Positions 1-5,755 of a stretch of DNA of 64,000 nucleotides are shown piece after piece. Position numbers and translations under genes: made by a program. The notes beneath the pieces were generated by a model. It saw nothing but the letters and a program-made list of their open reading frames with translations. It ran no database searches and was not told the origin of the DNA. The stretch's first letter is position 1; the number at the start of each line of letters is the position of its first letter. The DNA comes from a virus, in IMG/VR virus record IMGVR_UViG_3300042367_000066, positions 1 to 64,000 of that record; one strand, written 5' to 3'.

Positions 1-55
1 GTACCCATACTGATATGCAGATTAATATTAATACTGCCCATACAATTCCTTTCAT
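1..55 (-). CDS. 25-residue membrane peptide gene (partial, runs off left edge)
   Basis: Start codon at 55-53; eighteen codons are visible before the window ends. The peptide starts MKGIVWAVLILIC and is almost entirely hydrophobic, so it should be a single membrane-spanning segment. The bases are identical to the complete gene at 63459-63536. It begins 17 nt downstream of the ribozyme at 72-124 with the AT-rich leader typical of these genes. Function unknown. The C-terminal end lies outside the window. Confidence 0.6.
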   Translation of the reverse strand, partial: MKGIVWAVLILICISVWV

Positions 56-71
56 AATAAATATATTTAAT

Positions 72-124
72 GGTTAAGACACCCACTTGGGGTGTTTCGA
101 TCATTTAGATCTCGTCAGTTAACC
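72..124 (-). ncRNA. Type I hammerhead ribozyme (copy 1)
   Basis: Read on the minus strand from 124: stem I strand GGUUAA; core CUGACGA; stem II GAUC, loop UAAAU, GAUC; core GAA; stem III ACACCC, loop CAAGU, GGGUGU; cleavage nucleotide C17; stem I return UUAACC. All invariant hammerhead core bases are present and all three stems pair perfectly. Stem I is the open stem, so this is type I. Cleavage is expected between minus-strand bases 78 and 77. It lies between the stop of the 73-residue gene (132) and the start of the 25-residue peptide (55). Confidence 0.93.
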
Positions 125-131
125 TTTTGTA

Positions 132-353
132 CTATTTTTTTAATTCTACTTCTGTTTGGCTATAATCCATATCAATTGTCAATCCATTCGTAATGTCGCA
201 GTTGTCAAAAACATCATTACATTTTCTAATGTCATATTTTAGTTTTGCAATTGCTTTTTCTCTTGCTTCATCTAAGCTATCCGCTTCAACTTCTCCATAA
301 TCAAATGAAGTCCAAATTGTTTGTGTTGAATTACTGTAAGTGTAAAGTGCCAT
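132..353 (-). CDS. Small acidic phage protein of unknown function (73 aa)
   Basis: An acidic 73-residue protein beginning MALYTYSN with a central Asp/Glu/Lys-rich helix (SLDEAREKAIAKLKYD) and no membrane segment or cysteine motif. The ATG at 353 is preceded by an A-rich stretch, and the TAG at 134-132 lies only 7 nt from the outer edge of the hammerhead at 124-72. It is part of the leftward mini-gene array. I do not recognise a family. The amphipathic pattern and the arrangement argue that it is real. Confidence 0.7.
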   Translation of the reverse strand: MALYTYSNSTQTIWTSFDYGEVEADSLDEAREKAIAKLKYDIRKCNDVFDNCDITNGLTIDMDYSQTEVELKK

Positions 354-354
354 A

Positions 355-459
355 ATTTCTGTTTTTTAGTTATTAATTTGTCTACATCATATTTTCCTTT
401 ATAAGCTATCTCAAGGAGGGAACGTGTCAAACCCCTCTGAAGACCGTCATAGTGTTAAC
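355..459 (-). other. Intercistronic spacer with hairpin and GTTAAC motif, no ribozyme core
   Basis: This 105-nt spacer occupies the place where other gaps in the array carry a hammerhead. It starts right after a TAG stop with GGTTAAC, the same junction (TAGGTTAAC) that begins the ribozyme at 63864, but no CUGANGA or GAAA core follows. A 5-bp hairpin GAGGG/CCCTC is visible at 414-435. One minus-strand frame is open and protein-like from about 448 across the whole spacer but lacks an ATG. It could be a decayed ribozyme site or a frameshifted gene remnant. Confidence 0.35.
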
Positions 460-654
460 CTATCTTCTAAATCCGAATGCATCTCCTAGATCGTTTACAT
501 AGTACACTGCATTCGACGTGTAACTTCCATATATAGCGCCTCCCGTTGATAGTGCTACTATTAAGAAGCAGGCTCCCGCATTTTTTCTAGCCTTAACTAG
601 TTTAGTGAAGTTTTCGTTTGTAATCTCATTTGCTTTGTTGATAATTGATGTCAT
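460..654 (-). CDS. Small membrane protein (64 aa), first gene of the leftward array
   Basis: I choose the ATG at 654 (MTSIINKANEIT) because it follows the typical AT-rich leader and lies 13 nt past the end of the type III ribozyme. A longer frame from 693 would start inside the ribozyme core. The protein has a charged N-terminus followed by a hydrophobic segment at about residues 25-42 (AGACFLIVALSTGGAIYGSY) and a short polar tail. Function unknown. With the promoter at 899-906 it appears to be the promoter-proximal gene of the leftward arm. Confidence 0.6.
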   Translation of the reverse strand: MTSIINKANEITNENFTKLVKARKNAGACFLIVALSTGGAIYGSYTSNAVYYVNDLGDAFGFRR

Positions 655-667
655 AATAAATAGTATT

Positions 668-721
668 AAACGTTTCGCCATTCTGTGGCTCATCAGTAAG
701 GATACACATCCTTATACGTTT
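668..721 (-). ncRNA. Type III hammerhead ribozyme
   Basis: Minus strand from 721: stem III AAACGU; cleavage nucleotide A17 at 715; stem I UAAGGAU, loop GUGU, AUCCUUA; core CUGAUGA; stem II GCCA, loop CAGAA, UGGC; core GAA; stem III return ACGUUU. Every core base is present and every stem is perfectly paired. Stem III is the open stem, giving type III topology. Cleavage is expected between 715 and 714. The 3' product keeps most of the ribozyme as the 5' UTR of the gene starting at 654. Confidence 0.93.
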
Positions 722-898
722 CTAAACCAATTACAAGACTCCCACCTTGCAATCTTTATAACACCTATTCGATGCTGTTTACATTTCGCTCTTCACGGCT
801 CCTAATCCGCTTATAACACCTGTTTGTTCAGTAGAGTGGTTATGGTTACACTTAAACCTCCGTCACTTTTTAAAACTGTGATCTCGTTTTCAACACTG
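722..898 (-). other. Untranslated leader of the leftward arm
   Basis: No open frame with protein character is visible. The leftward transcript from the promoter at 899-906 would cross this stretch before reaching the type III ribozyme. On the plus strand it holds two copies of TTATAACACCT, at 757-767 and 811-821, 54 nt apart. They could be protein-binding sites or halves of an RNA fold. Nothing else is recognisable. Confidence 0.4.
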
Positions 899-906
899 CA
901 AACATA
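899..906 (-). promoter_or_regulatory. Bacteroidota-type promoter for the leftward arm
   Basis: The minus strand reads TATGTTTG, a match to the Bacteroidota -7 element TAnnTTTG, with TTG-containing sequence about 20-30 nt upstream in an AT-rich tract. It is correctly placed to start leftward transcription towards the ribozyme at 668-721 and the gene at 654. It is the best match on this strand in the whole intergenic region. Confidence 0.55.
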
Positions 907-1736
907 CGACAACTATCAATTACAATCCTAATTTTTAACAAATATTTAACATTTGGCTCGGTTTTATTGGGCTCAGAAGGTATAGAATTTTAACAAACAT
1001 ACTAAGTTATTGATAACGTGTGAGTTATGAGATTTCTCTATTTTTTAATAATAAGTACACGCGCGTGAGGGGACTTGTTTTATTGCTCGTGTGAGGATCT
1101 CTGAACACAAAAACATATAATTTCGTACTGTACGCAAGATTATGCTCTCTCAAGCCAACAAACGTGTTCAAAACGTCGGTGGAATGTAAGCAAAACCTCG
1201 GGAAGTCCCTAGAATGTAAAGGTGGCGTTAAAAATGTAAAGAAATGTAAACTTTTTTTAAACTTTACATCGCGCTAACCCTTGGTATCATTGACTTAAGC
1301 CTCAAAAATGTAAGAATGTAAACTTTACTCCCTTCTTCACAGCGAAAAAAATATATATATTATAATAATTATCTATAGGCTGTATATAGGGTATAAACCC
1401 GCATTTCTACATTTTACTACGTAATCGTAGTGATATCAACGGCTCACACGATGTAACGGTTCCAAATACATTACATTTGCTTTACATTTCCTTACATTTA
1501 TTCTACATCGGAGCGCGTCATCGCCCGTAAACATGGGGCAACGTGGCGGGAATACCACCTAGTTGACGTGTGGTCTGGAGAGGTACCCACCTGGCACCCC
1601 AGGAAAAGCCTAGAAATCTGGAGGGAAATCTTGCTTTTGGTACCCCAGGGGTCTAAAAAGAATCGGTTTCCATTTTGGACGGCTCACGCAAACTCAATAT
1701 ATAACCCAACACCTAAAAATTTATAATATTTTTTTA
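907..1736. other. Intergenic region between the two divergent arms
   Basis: About 830 nt without a convincing gene. It contains the iteron and AT-rich cluster annotated separately and a second repeated word, CGTGTGAG. That word occurs at 1017-1024 and 1088-1095, with the related GCGTGAG at 1063-1069. It is inverted as CTCACACG at 1443-1450, and in part as GGCTCACG at 1681-1688. A palindrome CACGCGCGTG lies at 1058-1067. The stretch 1501-1690 is richer in GC and holds two similar blocks around GGTACCC and GGTACCCC, possibly a structured or protein-bound region. Confidence 0.5.
1183..1498. other. Putative replication origin: inverted AATGTAAA iterons around an AT-rich core
   Basis: AATGTAA(A) occurs in forward orientation at 1183, 1213, 1233, 1243, 1307 and 1315. 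The reverse form (T)TTACATT occurs at 1471-1477, 1481-1488 and 1492-1498; the shorter TTTACAT occurs at 1263-1269. Between the two clusters lies a run of nearly pure A/T at 1345-1375, suited to strand opening. The cluster sits exactly between the divergent transcription arms. Oriented initiator-binding iterons beside an unwinding element are typical of theta origins. A transcriptional operator array is the main alternative. Confidence 0.5.
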
Positions 1737-1744
1737 TATCTTTG
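1737..1744 (+). promoter_or_regulatory. Bacteroidota-type promoter of the rightward arm
   Basis: TATCTTTG matches TAnnTTTG. Only four bases separate it from the ATG at 1749, so with the usual spacing the transcript would start at or within a base or two of the start codon, giving a leaderless mRNA. A long A/T tract precedes it. Confidence 0.65.
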
Positions 1745-1748
1745 TACC

Positions 1749-1886
1749 ATGGAAATAGAAATTCAAAACAGATTTAACATCGGTCCATCTATAGGATGGG
1801 GATTCTATCCGATAGACGAAGATTATGACGACAACGAGTTGATCATTTATTTAACATTTATAAGTATACATTTCAGATGGGTATAA
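1749..1886 (+). CDS. Small conserved-looking phage protein (45 aa)
   Basis: A 45-residue frame starting MEIEIQNRFNIGPSIGWG and ending in a hydrophobic, aromatic segment (NELIIYLTFISIHFRWV). The shape, an N-terminal GxSIGWGFY-like stretch followed by a hydrophobic strand and terminal aromatic residues, resembles short proteins seen in many Bacteroidota phages, though I cannot name a family. The promoter at 1737-1744 directly abuts its ATG. It overlaps the next gene by 10 nt. Confidence 0.65.
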   Translation: MEIEIQNRFNIGPSIGWGFYPIDEDYDDNELIIYLTFISIHFRWV

Positions 1887-2059
1887 ACAAGAAGATGCCA
1901 GTTCAAGAGATTGGCTTGTACAGGATGGCAAAAGAGAAAAAGGCCATGCACGAGAGAAAAGAGATTGTAGAGGAGTCTATGATGATGGCTAGCGCCATGG
2001 CAATGTCAAAGGAGATGAAGGCTCCTATGCACAACATCATAATGAAGAAGAAGAAGTAA
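1877..2059 (+). CDS. Lysine- and methionine-rich small protein (60 aa)
   Basis: Sixty residues, very basic and unusually rich in methionine (about a dozen Met, clustered in the second half) with a C-terminal run of lysines. It starts inside the end of the preceding 45-residue gene, suggesting translational coupling. A rho-independent terminator follows 32 nt after the stop. Predicted largely helical; possibly nucleic-acid binding because of charge, but this is inference. Confidence 0.6.
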   Translation: MGINKKMPVQEIGLYRMAKEKKAMHERKEIVEESMMMASAMAMSKEMKAPMHNIIMKKKK

Positions 2060-2091
2060 GTTCACCTCTCATTCGAGTGGAAGAAATCATT

Positions 2092-2124
2092 AAACGCATA
2101 GCTTAAATGTTATGCGTTTTTTTT
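2092..2124 (+). terminator. Rho-independent terminator
   Basis: AAACGCATA, a ten-base loop, then TATGCGTTT running into a tract of eight T residues. It closes the first two-gene unit, and the next promoter starts two bases later. Confidence 0.8.
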
Positions 2125-2125
2125 G

Positions 2126-2133
2126 TATATTTG
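2126..2133 (+). promoter_or_regulatory. Bacteroidota-type promoter upstream of the sponge/chaperonin operon
   Basis: TATATTTG matches TAnnTTTG and lies 25 nt before the ATG at 2159, immediately downstream of the terminator. Terminator and promoter back to back give independent control of the genes from 2159 on. Confidence 0.6.
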
Positions 2134-2158
2134 TCGCATATAATTTAAATTAAATAAA

Positions 2159-2386
2159 ATGGAATTAACATTCGGTGAAAAACTAGTTGGACTAACATTC
2201 AACCCATCAGGAGATGAAAAAGTACAAAGAGCAAAGGAGCTATGTGCTGAACTAGCAGATTTATTAAATCAAAATGCAGATCCAAATCCTGAAAGACCTT
2301 TGTGTAGATTATTATTTGACAAAGCCATTGGAGACATTCTAGATGCACAGATGAATGTAGTTAAAGTATTAACTTTTAATTACTAA
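2159..2386 (+). CDS. Acb2/Tad1-hairpin-like protein, candidate cyclic-nucleotide sponge
   Basis: The 75-residue protein begins MELTFGEKLVGLTFNPSG and ends with ILDAQMNVVKVLTF. This is the pattern I associate with the Acb2/Tad1 hairpin domain: an N-terminal FGxKxVGxxFNPSGD, an acidic-hydrophobic helix (AKELCAELADLL), and a C-terminal AQMxxVKxLT helix. Characterised Acb2 proteins form hexamers that bind and hide the cyclic oligonucleotides of CBASS and in some cases Thoeris signals. Length fits a single-domain sponge. It sits two bases before groEL behind its own promoter. Identification rests on pattern memory, not on a search. Confidence 0.6.
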   Translation: MELTFGEKLVGLTFNPSGDEKVQRAKELCAELADLLNQNADPNPERPLCRLLFDKAIGDILDAQMNVVKVLTFNY

Positions 2387-2388
2387 TC

Positions 2389-3996
2389 ATGGAAGAATTT
2401 GGATACAGTCCCAAGGAACTACTGTTCGACGAGGAAGGAAGAGCAAAACTAATTACAGGCATAACTACAATTGCCAAGGCGGTTAAGAGCACGCTAGGAC
2501 CAAGGGGTCGTACGGTTCTGATCGAGTCACCGAACCATACACATGGTATCACAGTTACAAAGGATGGGGTAACGGTTGCTAAGTCAATCTTCTTGCTAGA
2601 CCCAGTGGAGAACCTAGCCGTCAAGATGATGAAGGAGGCAGCAGATAGGACAGCCACCAGTGCTGGAGATGGAACCACAACAGCCATCGTGCTTACGGAG
2701 GCAATCGTGAGACAGGGTCAGGAGCTCTTGAACGAAAAACACAACGTGACCGAGGTGATCAAGAACATCAACAGCGTTTCAAACGGTATCATCCACAGCC
2801 TTGAGAGATCATCCAAGAAGGTGAGTGGAAAGACGCTGCACAACGTGGCATCTATCTCGGCCAACAACGACAACGAGATCGGTAAGATCATATCAAACGC
2901 ATACACGAAGGTTGGTAAGAATGGGATCGTAACGATCGAGAACTCACAGACTGCTGAGACCTACTCAGAGTTCACGAATGGGATCAAGATCGGAAGGGGT
3001 TACACCTCGAACATGTTCGTGAACGACTTCAAGAACGACGAGTGCATCATGGACGATGTGTTGGTGCTGGTTACAGACCAGGAGATATCCAACATCCTGT
3101 CGATAGAGGGGGTTCTAAAGACGGTGATACAGGAGAACAAGAAGCTGCTCATCATAGGACCATGCAACCAGAACGTGATCAACACGCTGGCAGTCAACGT
3201 GGTGAAGAACAAGCTGAAGTTCTGTAACATTGCACCACCAGAGTTCGGTTACAAGATGAACGAGCTGATGAGCGACATCGCGCTGTCTTTGGGTGCGAAG
3301 TACTTCTCGGAGAGCACAGGAGACGACCTAAGTCTGATATCAATAGAGGATTTAGGTAGGGCAGAGAGGATCATAATAGGAAGGGATACTTCGTCCATCA
3401 TCAAGCCAGAGAGCAAGCAGCAGGACGTAGACGACAGAGTCAGTCAGCTGTGGGTAGCTCACGAGGCTGCACAGAAGAAGCAGGACAAGGAGTTCATCAA
3501 GAGTAGGATTGCCAGCCTTACAGGTAGCATCGCTGTTATATACGTGGGAGGTAACTCTGATTTGGAGCAGAAGGAGAGAAAGGACAGGGTAGACGACGCG
3601 GTATGCGCGGTAAGGTCTGCACTAGAGGAGGGGATCCTTCCAGGAGGAGGCTTAGCCTTGTTCAACGAGTCCTACAGAATCATTGTAGACGCAGATGACA
3701 TGATAGAGGACATCAGTGCGGAGCAGTACGTAGCTATGCAGATCATGGCAAGGGCTATACAGGCACCGTTGTTGCAGATCCACGAGAACGCAGGTAACGA
3801 TGGGTACGAGATCATGACTGGATGTGCATCAAACACGAACACTGGGTACGACGTTAAGAACGACGTGTACGGTAACATGTACGATATGGGGATCATAGAC
3901 CCACTGAAGGTTACGAAGAACGCGCTTAAGAACGCTGTCAGTGTGGCCACAACAATACTTAGTACTAACGCAATTATAACAATGACACGAGCATAA
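2389..3996 (+). CDS. groEL: Phage-encoded GroEL chaperonin
   Basis: A full-length 60-kDa chaperonin of 535 residues. Visible motifs include TLGPRGR (35-41), DGVTVAK (59-65), the nucleotide-binding AGDGTTT (92-98) and LPGGGLALF near residue 418. The glycine/methionine-rich C-terminal tail of bacterial GroEL is absent; the protein ends NAIITMTRA. Codons are visibly richer in G and C than in the flanking genes, which suggests separate acquisition. Together with the GroES-like gene at 4527 it would give the phage its own folding cage, most likely for capsid or other large virion proteins. Confidence 0.96.
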   Translation: MEEFGYSPKELLFDEEGRAKLITGITTIAKAVKSTLGPRGRTVLIESPNHTHGITVTKDGVTVAKSIFLLDPVENLAVKMMKEAADRTATSAGDGTTTAIVLTEAIVRQGQELLNEKHNVTEVIKNINSVSNGIIHSLERSSKKVSGKTLHNVASISANNDNEIGKIISNAYTKVGKNGIVTIENSQTAETYSEFTNGIKIGRGYTSNMFVNDFKNDECIMDDVLVLVTDQEISNILSIEGVLKTVIQENKKLLIIGPCNQNVINTLAVNVVKNKLKFCNIAPPEFGYKMNELMSDIALSLGAKYFSESTGDDLSLISIEDLGRAERIIIGRDTSSIIKPESKQQDVDDRVSQLWVAHEAAQKKQDKEFIKSRIASLTGSIAVIYVGGNSDLEQKERKDRVDDAVCAVRSALEEGILPGGGLALFNESYRIIVDADDMIEDISAEQYVAMQIMARAIQAPLLQIHENAGNDGYEIMTGCASNTNTGYDVKNDVYGNMYDMGIIDPLKVTKNALKNAVSVATTILSTNAIITMTRA

Positions 3997-4238
3997 TGGG
4001 ATTATATAGAAAAAAACCAGTAGTAATTGAAGCAATTCAATGGGATGGAAATACTGAACCAATGTTAGATTTTTGCAAAAGCGCTGAATTTATAGATGGG
4101 GAGCTATACATTCAAACCTTAGAAGGTAATATGAAAGCATCAATAGGTGACTTTATAATAAAAGGAGTACAAGGAGAGTTTTACGCTTGCAAACCAGATA
4201 TTTTTAACTTAACATACGAAAAAGAATTATGGAAGTAA
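3996..4238 (+). CDS. PGDYG-like small phage protein
   Basis: Eighty residues beginning MGLYRKKPVVIEAIQWDG, with LEGNMKASIGDFIIKGVQGE and FYACKPDIFNLTYE further on. This layout (YRKKPVVIEAxQW, then a GD(Y/F)IIxGVxGExYxCKPDIF core) is that of the small PGDYG family common in phages, whose role is unknown. It shares one base with the end of groEL and overlaps the next gene by 10 nt, so it belongs to the chaperonin operon. Confidence 0.75.
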   Translation: MGLYRKKPVVIEAIQWDGNTEPMLDFCKSAEFIDGELYIQTLEGNMKASIGDFIIKGVQGEFYACKPDIFNLTYEKELWK

Positions 4239-4525
4239 CAACAATCACCAACGGATCATCGCTTTATAGCGGAATAGGAACAACAACAGGTACAACATCA
4301 GGGTTGTATATAACACCAGAAAACAAAATGAAGCAAGTAAAGGTTGCAATATTCAACGTAACAAGAGATGAGAATTACGATATAATAGACTCTACATTTG
4401 ACCAAGAGGTATGGGTTTGTCAGAAGAAAGGGGTATCGCTAGAGGTCGCCACAATGAAGCAGCTAGGGTACGTAATAGATCCAGACAAGCAAGTCATAAG
4501 AGAGTTCTTATCAATAACAATATAG
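4229..4525 (+). CDS. Hypothetical protein between groEL and groES (98 aa)
   Basis: Ninety-eight residues. The first 25 are rich in Thr, Gly and Ser (TGTTSGLYITPENK), and the rest looks like a compact alpha/beta domain with one cysteine. The start overlaps the PGDYG-like gene and the stop lies two bases before the GroES start. I do not recognise it; its position suggests co-expression with the chaperonins. Confidence 0.7.
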   Translation: MEVTTITNGSSLYSGIGTTTGTTSGLYITPENKMKQVKVAIFNVTRDENYDIIDSTFDQEVWVCQKKGVSLEVATMKQLGYVIDPDKQVIREFLSITI

Positions 4526-4526
4526 T

Positions 4527-4784
4527 ATGCAGCCAATCAATAAATACTTAGTAATCAACACAATAGAGGAGCAGATGAGGACCCAGTCGGGTCTGCTGCT
4601 CACTGGAAACGAGACAGAACAGTTCAGGTACAAGAAGGGAGAGGTTGTGAAGCCTGGAACTAACGTGGACTGCGTGAAGGAGGGAGATATAATATACTAC
4701 GACAAGAACGCTGGTTACACGATGCTGGTAAACGACATCAAGTACACAGTGATCATGGAGAGAGACATCGTGGTTGTCCTCTAG
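4527..4784 (+). CDS. groES: Phage-encoded GroES-like co-chaperonin
   Basis: Eighty-five residues, slightly shorter than bacterial GroES (about 95). It begins MQPINKYLVIN, followed by a mobile-loop-like segment (TQSGLLLTG), then VKPGTNVDCVKEGDIIYYDKNAGY and a last strand YTVIMERDIVVV, the typical GroES order. The domain is the lid of the GroEL cage. It lies in the same operon as groEL with two small genes between. It converges with the minus-strand gene 4781-5245, overlapping by 4 nt. Confidence 0.85.
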   Translation: MQPINKYLVINTIEEQMRTQSGLLLTGNETEQFRYKKGEVVKPGTNVDCVKEGDIIYYDKNAGYTMLVNDIKYTVIMERDIVVVL

Positions 4785-5245
4785 ATCTTCTGATCCTCTA
4801 TATCCTTGAGCCTCTTGAGTTCCTTACGCGTACGATTCATCTTACGAATAATGGGCCTGGAGGCTCTCTCGGTATAGGAGGCGTCGGTCCTGAACATCGG
4901 GTTAGAGACTGGGTTCTCTGAGACGTGAACCTTGAGCTCTATCTTCTCGTATATGTCTGTTATAACCCTGCGAGTCTTGTAGGAGGCCTCGTACAGGGCA
5001 GCCTCACCGTTCTTGTTCGGTCTCCAGAGCGTGATCCACCCGTCGGCTATCATTCGCTTGAATCGGTCCTTCTCCCAGGTTAGTCCAGACTCGAACTCCC
5101 AGAACTGTCTGTGACGGAAGTACCCCTCGCTGTAGACGAAAAGGAGGATATCGATGTCGGAGCTGCTTAGGTTGTACTTGTGACGAATGAGCGTCTTTAT
5201 TGCCCTCCAGTACTTGAGGTAGTCTGCGTATGGCTTGTATTTCAT
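4781..5245 (-). CDS. MarR-like winged-helix protein
   Basis: One of very few minus-strand genes inside the rightward arm (154 aa). Residues 15-100 read as a winged-helix domain: LSSSDIDILLFVYSEGYFRHRQFWEF, a recognition-helix-like TWEKDRFKRMIADGW, then a wing with LYEASYKTRRVITDIYEKIEL, the usual MarR end. The C-terminal 50 residues are basic. A DNA-binding regulator is the likely role, perhaps acting at the palindromic promoter 16 nt upstream. It converges on groES. Confidence 0.65.
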   Translation of the reverse strand: MKYKPYADYLKYWRAIKTLIRHKYNLSSSDIDILLFVYSEGYFRHRQFWEFESGLTWEKDRFKRMIADGWITLWRPNKNGEAALYEASYKTRRVITDIYEKIELKVHVSENPVSNPMFRTDASYTERASRPIIRKMNRTRKELKRLKDIEDQKI

Positions 5246-5260
5246 TTGATTTATTATTAT

Positions 5261-5276
5261 TATCTTTGCAAAGATA
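5261..5276. promoter_or_regulatory. Palindromic back-to-back promoter (TAnnTTTG on both strands)
   Basis: The 16 bp TATCTTTGCAAAGATA is a perfect palindrome and reads TATCTTTG in both directions. It lies between the minus-strand regulator (start 5245) and the plus-strand gene at 5285. It may act as two overlapping promoters whose polymerases exclude each other, or as one promoter inside a dimer-binding operator. Confidence 0.7.
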
Positions 5277-5284
5277 AAACATTT

Positions 5285-5560
5285 ATGATGGCAAAAACAG
5301 CGGCTTGGACCAGAAAAGAAGGAAAGTCAGCATCGGGTGGGCTTAACGAGAAGGGCGTGGCCTCATACAGGAAGGAGAACCCAGGAAGTAAGTTGAAGAT
5401 GGCAGTAACAAAGAAGCCATCGGAGTTGAAGGCTGGTAGCAAGGATGCCATGAGACGCAAGTCATTCTGTGCACGAATGTCAGGGATGCCAGGACCGATG
5501 AAGAAATCAAACGGAGAGCCAACAAGAAAGAAACTAGCTTTAGACAAATGGAACTGTTAA
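5285..5560 (+). CDS. DUF6321 family protein, copy 1
   Basis: A basic 91-residue protein with TAAWTRKEGKSASGGLN near the start and SFCARMSGMPGPMKK plus [12 protein letters not shown] at the end, the pattern of DUF6321 in phages of Bacteroidota and others. A second copy at 23718-23987 is about nine-tenths identical in protein but has many silent differences in DNA, so both copies are kept by selection. The AWT and FxARMSGM motifs and high charge suggest nucleic-acid contact; the function is unknown. Confidence 0.85.
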   Translation: MMAKTAAWTRKEGKSASGGLNEKGVASYRKENPGSKLKMAVTKKPSELKAGSKDAMRRKSFCARMSGMPGPMKKSNGEPTRKKLALDKWNC

Positions 5561-5751
5561 AGAGAAAAGACGGGAGCACCTCCAAGAGAGGACTATGGGA
5601 CAACATCAGAGCAAACGAAGGATCTGGAAAGAAGCCTACAAAGGCTATGTTAGAGCAAGAGAAGAAGATCAAGAAGAAAGCAAGTCAGTACGAGTCAGCG
5701 AAGTCGTTGAACGGAAAGATGTCATACCTAAAAGGAAACGTAAAAAAATAG
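5548..5751 (+). CDS. Basic small protein (67 aa), [17 protein letters not shown] type
   Basis: Sixty-seven residues, overlapping the end of the DUF6321 gene by 13 nt. It begins [20 protein letters not shown], is strongly basic and helical ([13 protein letters not shown]), and resembles short phage proteins that follow DUF6321 genes elsewhere. No enzymatic motif is visible. It belongs to a run of very basic small genes from 5285 to 6763. Confidence 0.7.
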   Translation: MELLKRKDGSTSKRGLWDNIRANEGSGKKPTKAMLEQEKKIKKKASQYESAKSLNGKMSYLKGNVKK

Positions 5752-5755
5752 AGTC

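Larger units (their letters stand above)
1..126. repeat. 126-bp exact direct repeat, copy 1 (ribozyme plus mini-gene cassette)
   Basis: These bases are identical to 63482-63607. The unit holds the hammerhead ribozyme, its AT-rich spacer and the first 18 codons of the membrane peptide gene. On the right the two copies diverge immediately after the outer edge of ribozyme stem I. The left limit cannot be seen because the window starts inside the repeat. Because the flanks differ on the right, this is not a simple overlap of the ends of one circular contig. Confidence 0.9.

Noticed and set aside
605-805. Plus-strand open frame of 66 codons over the type III ribozyme
   Set aside because: It is antisense to the ribozyme and leader, has no promoter or protein-like pattern.
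770-830. Minus-strand GUGAAGAGCGAAA resembling a minimal hammerhead
   Set aside because: The first core base is wrong and there is no stem II; only a chance resemblance.
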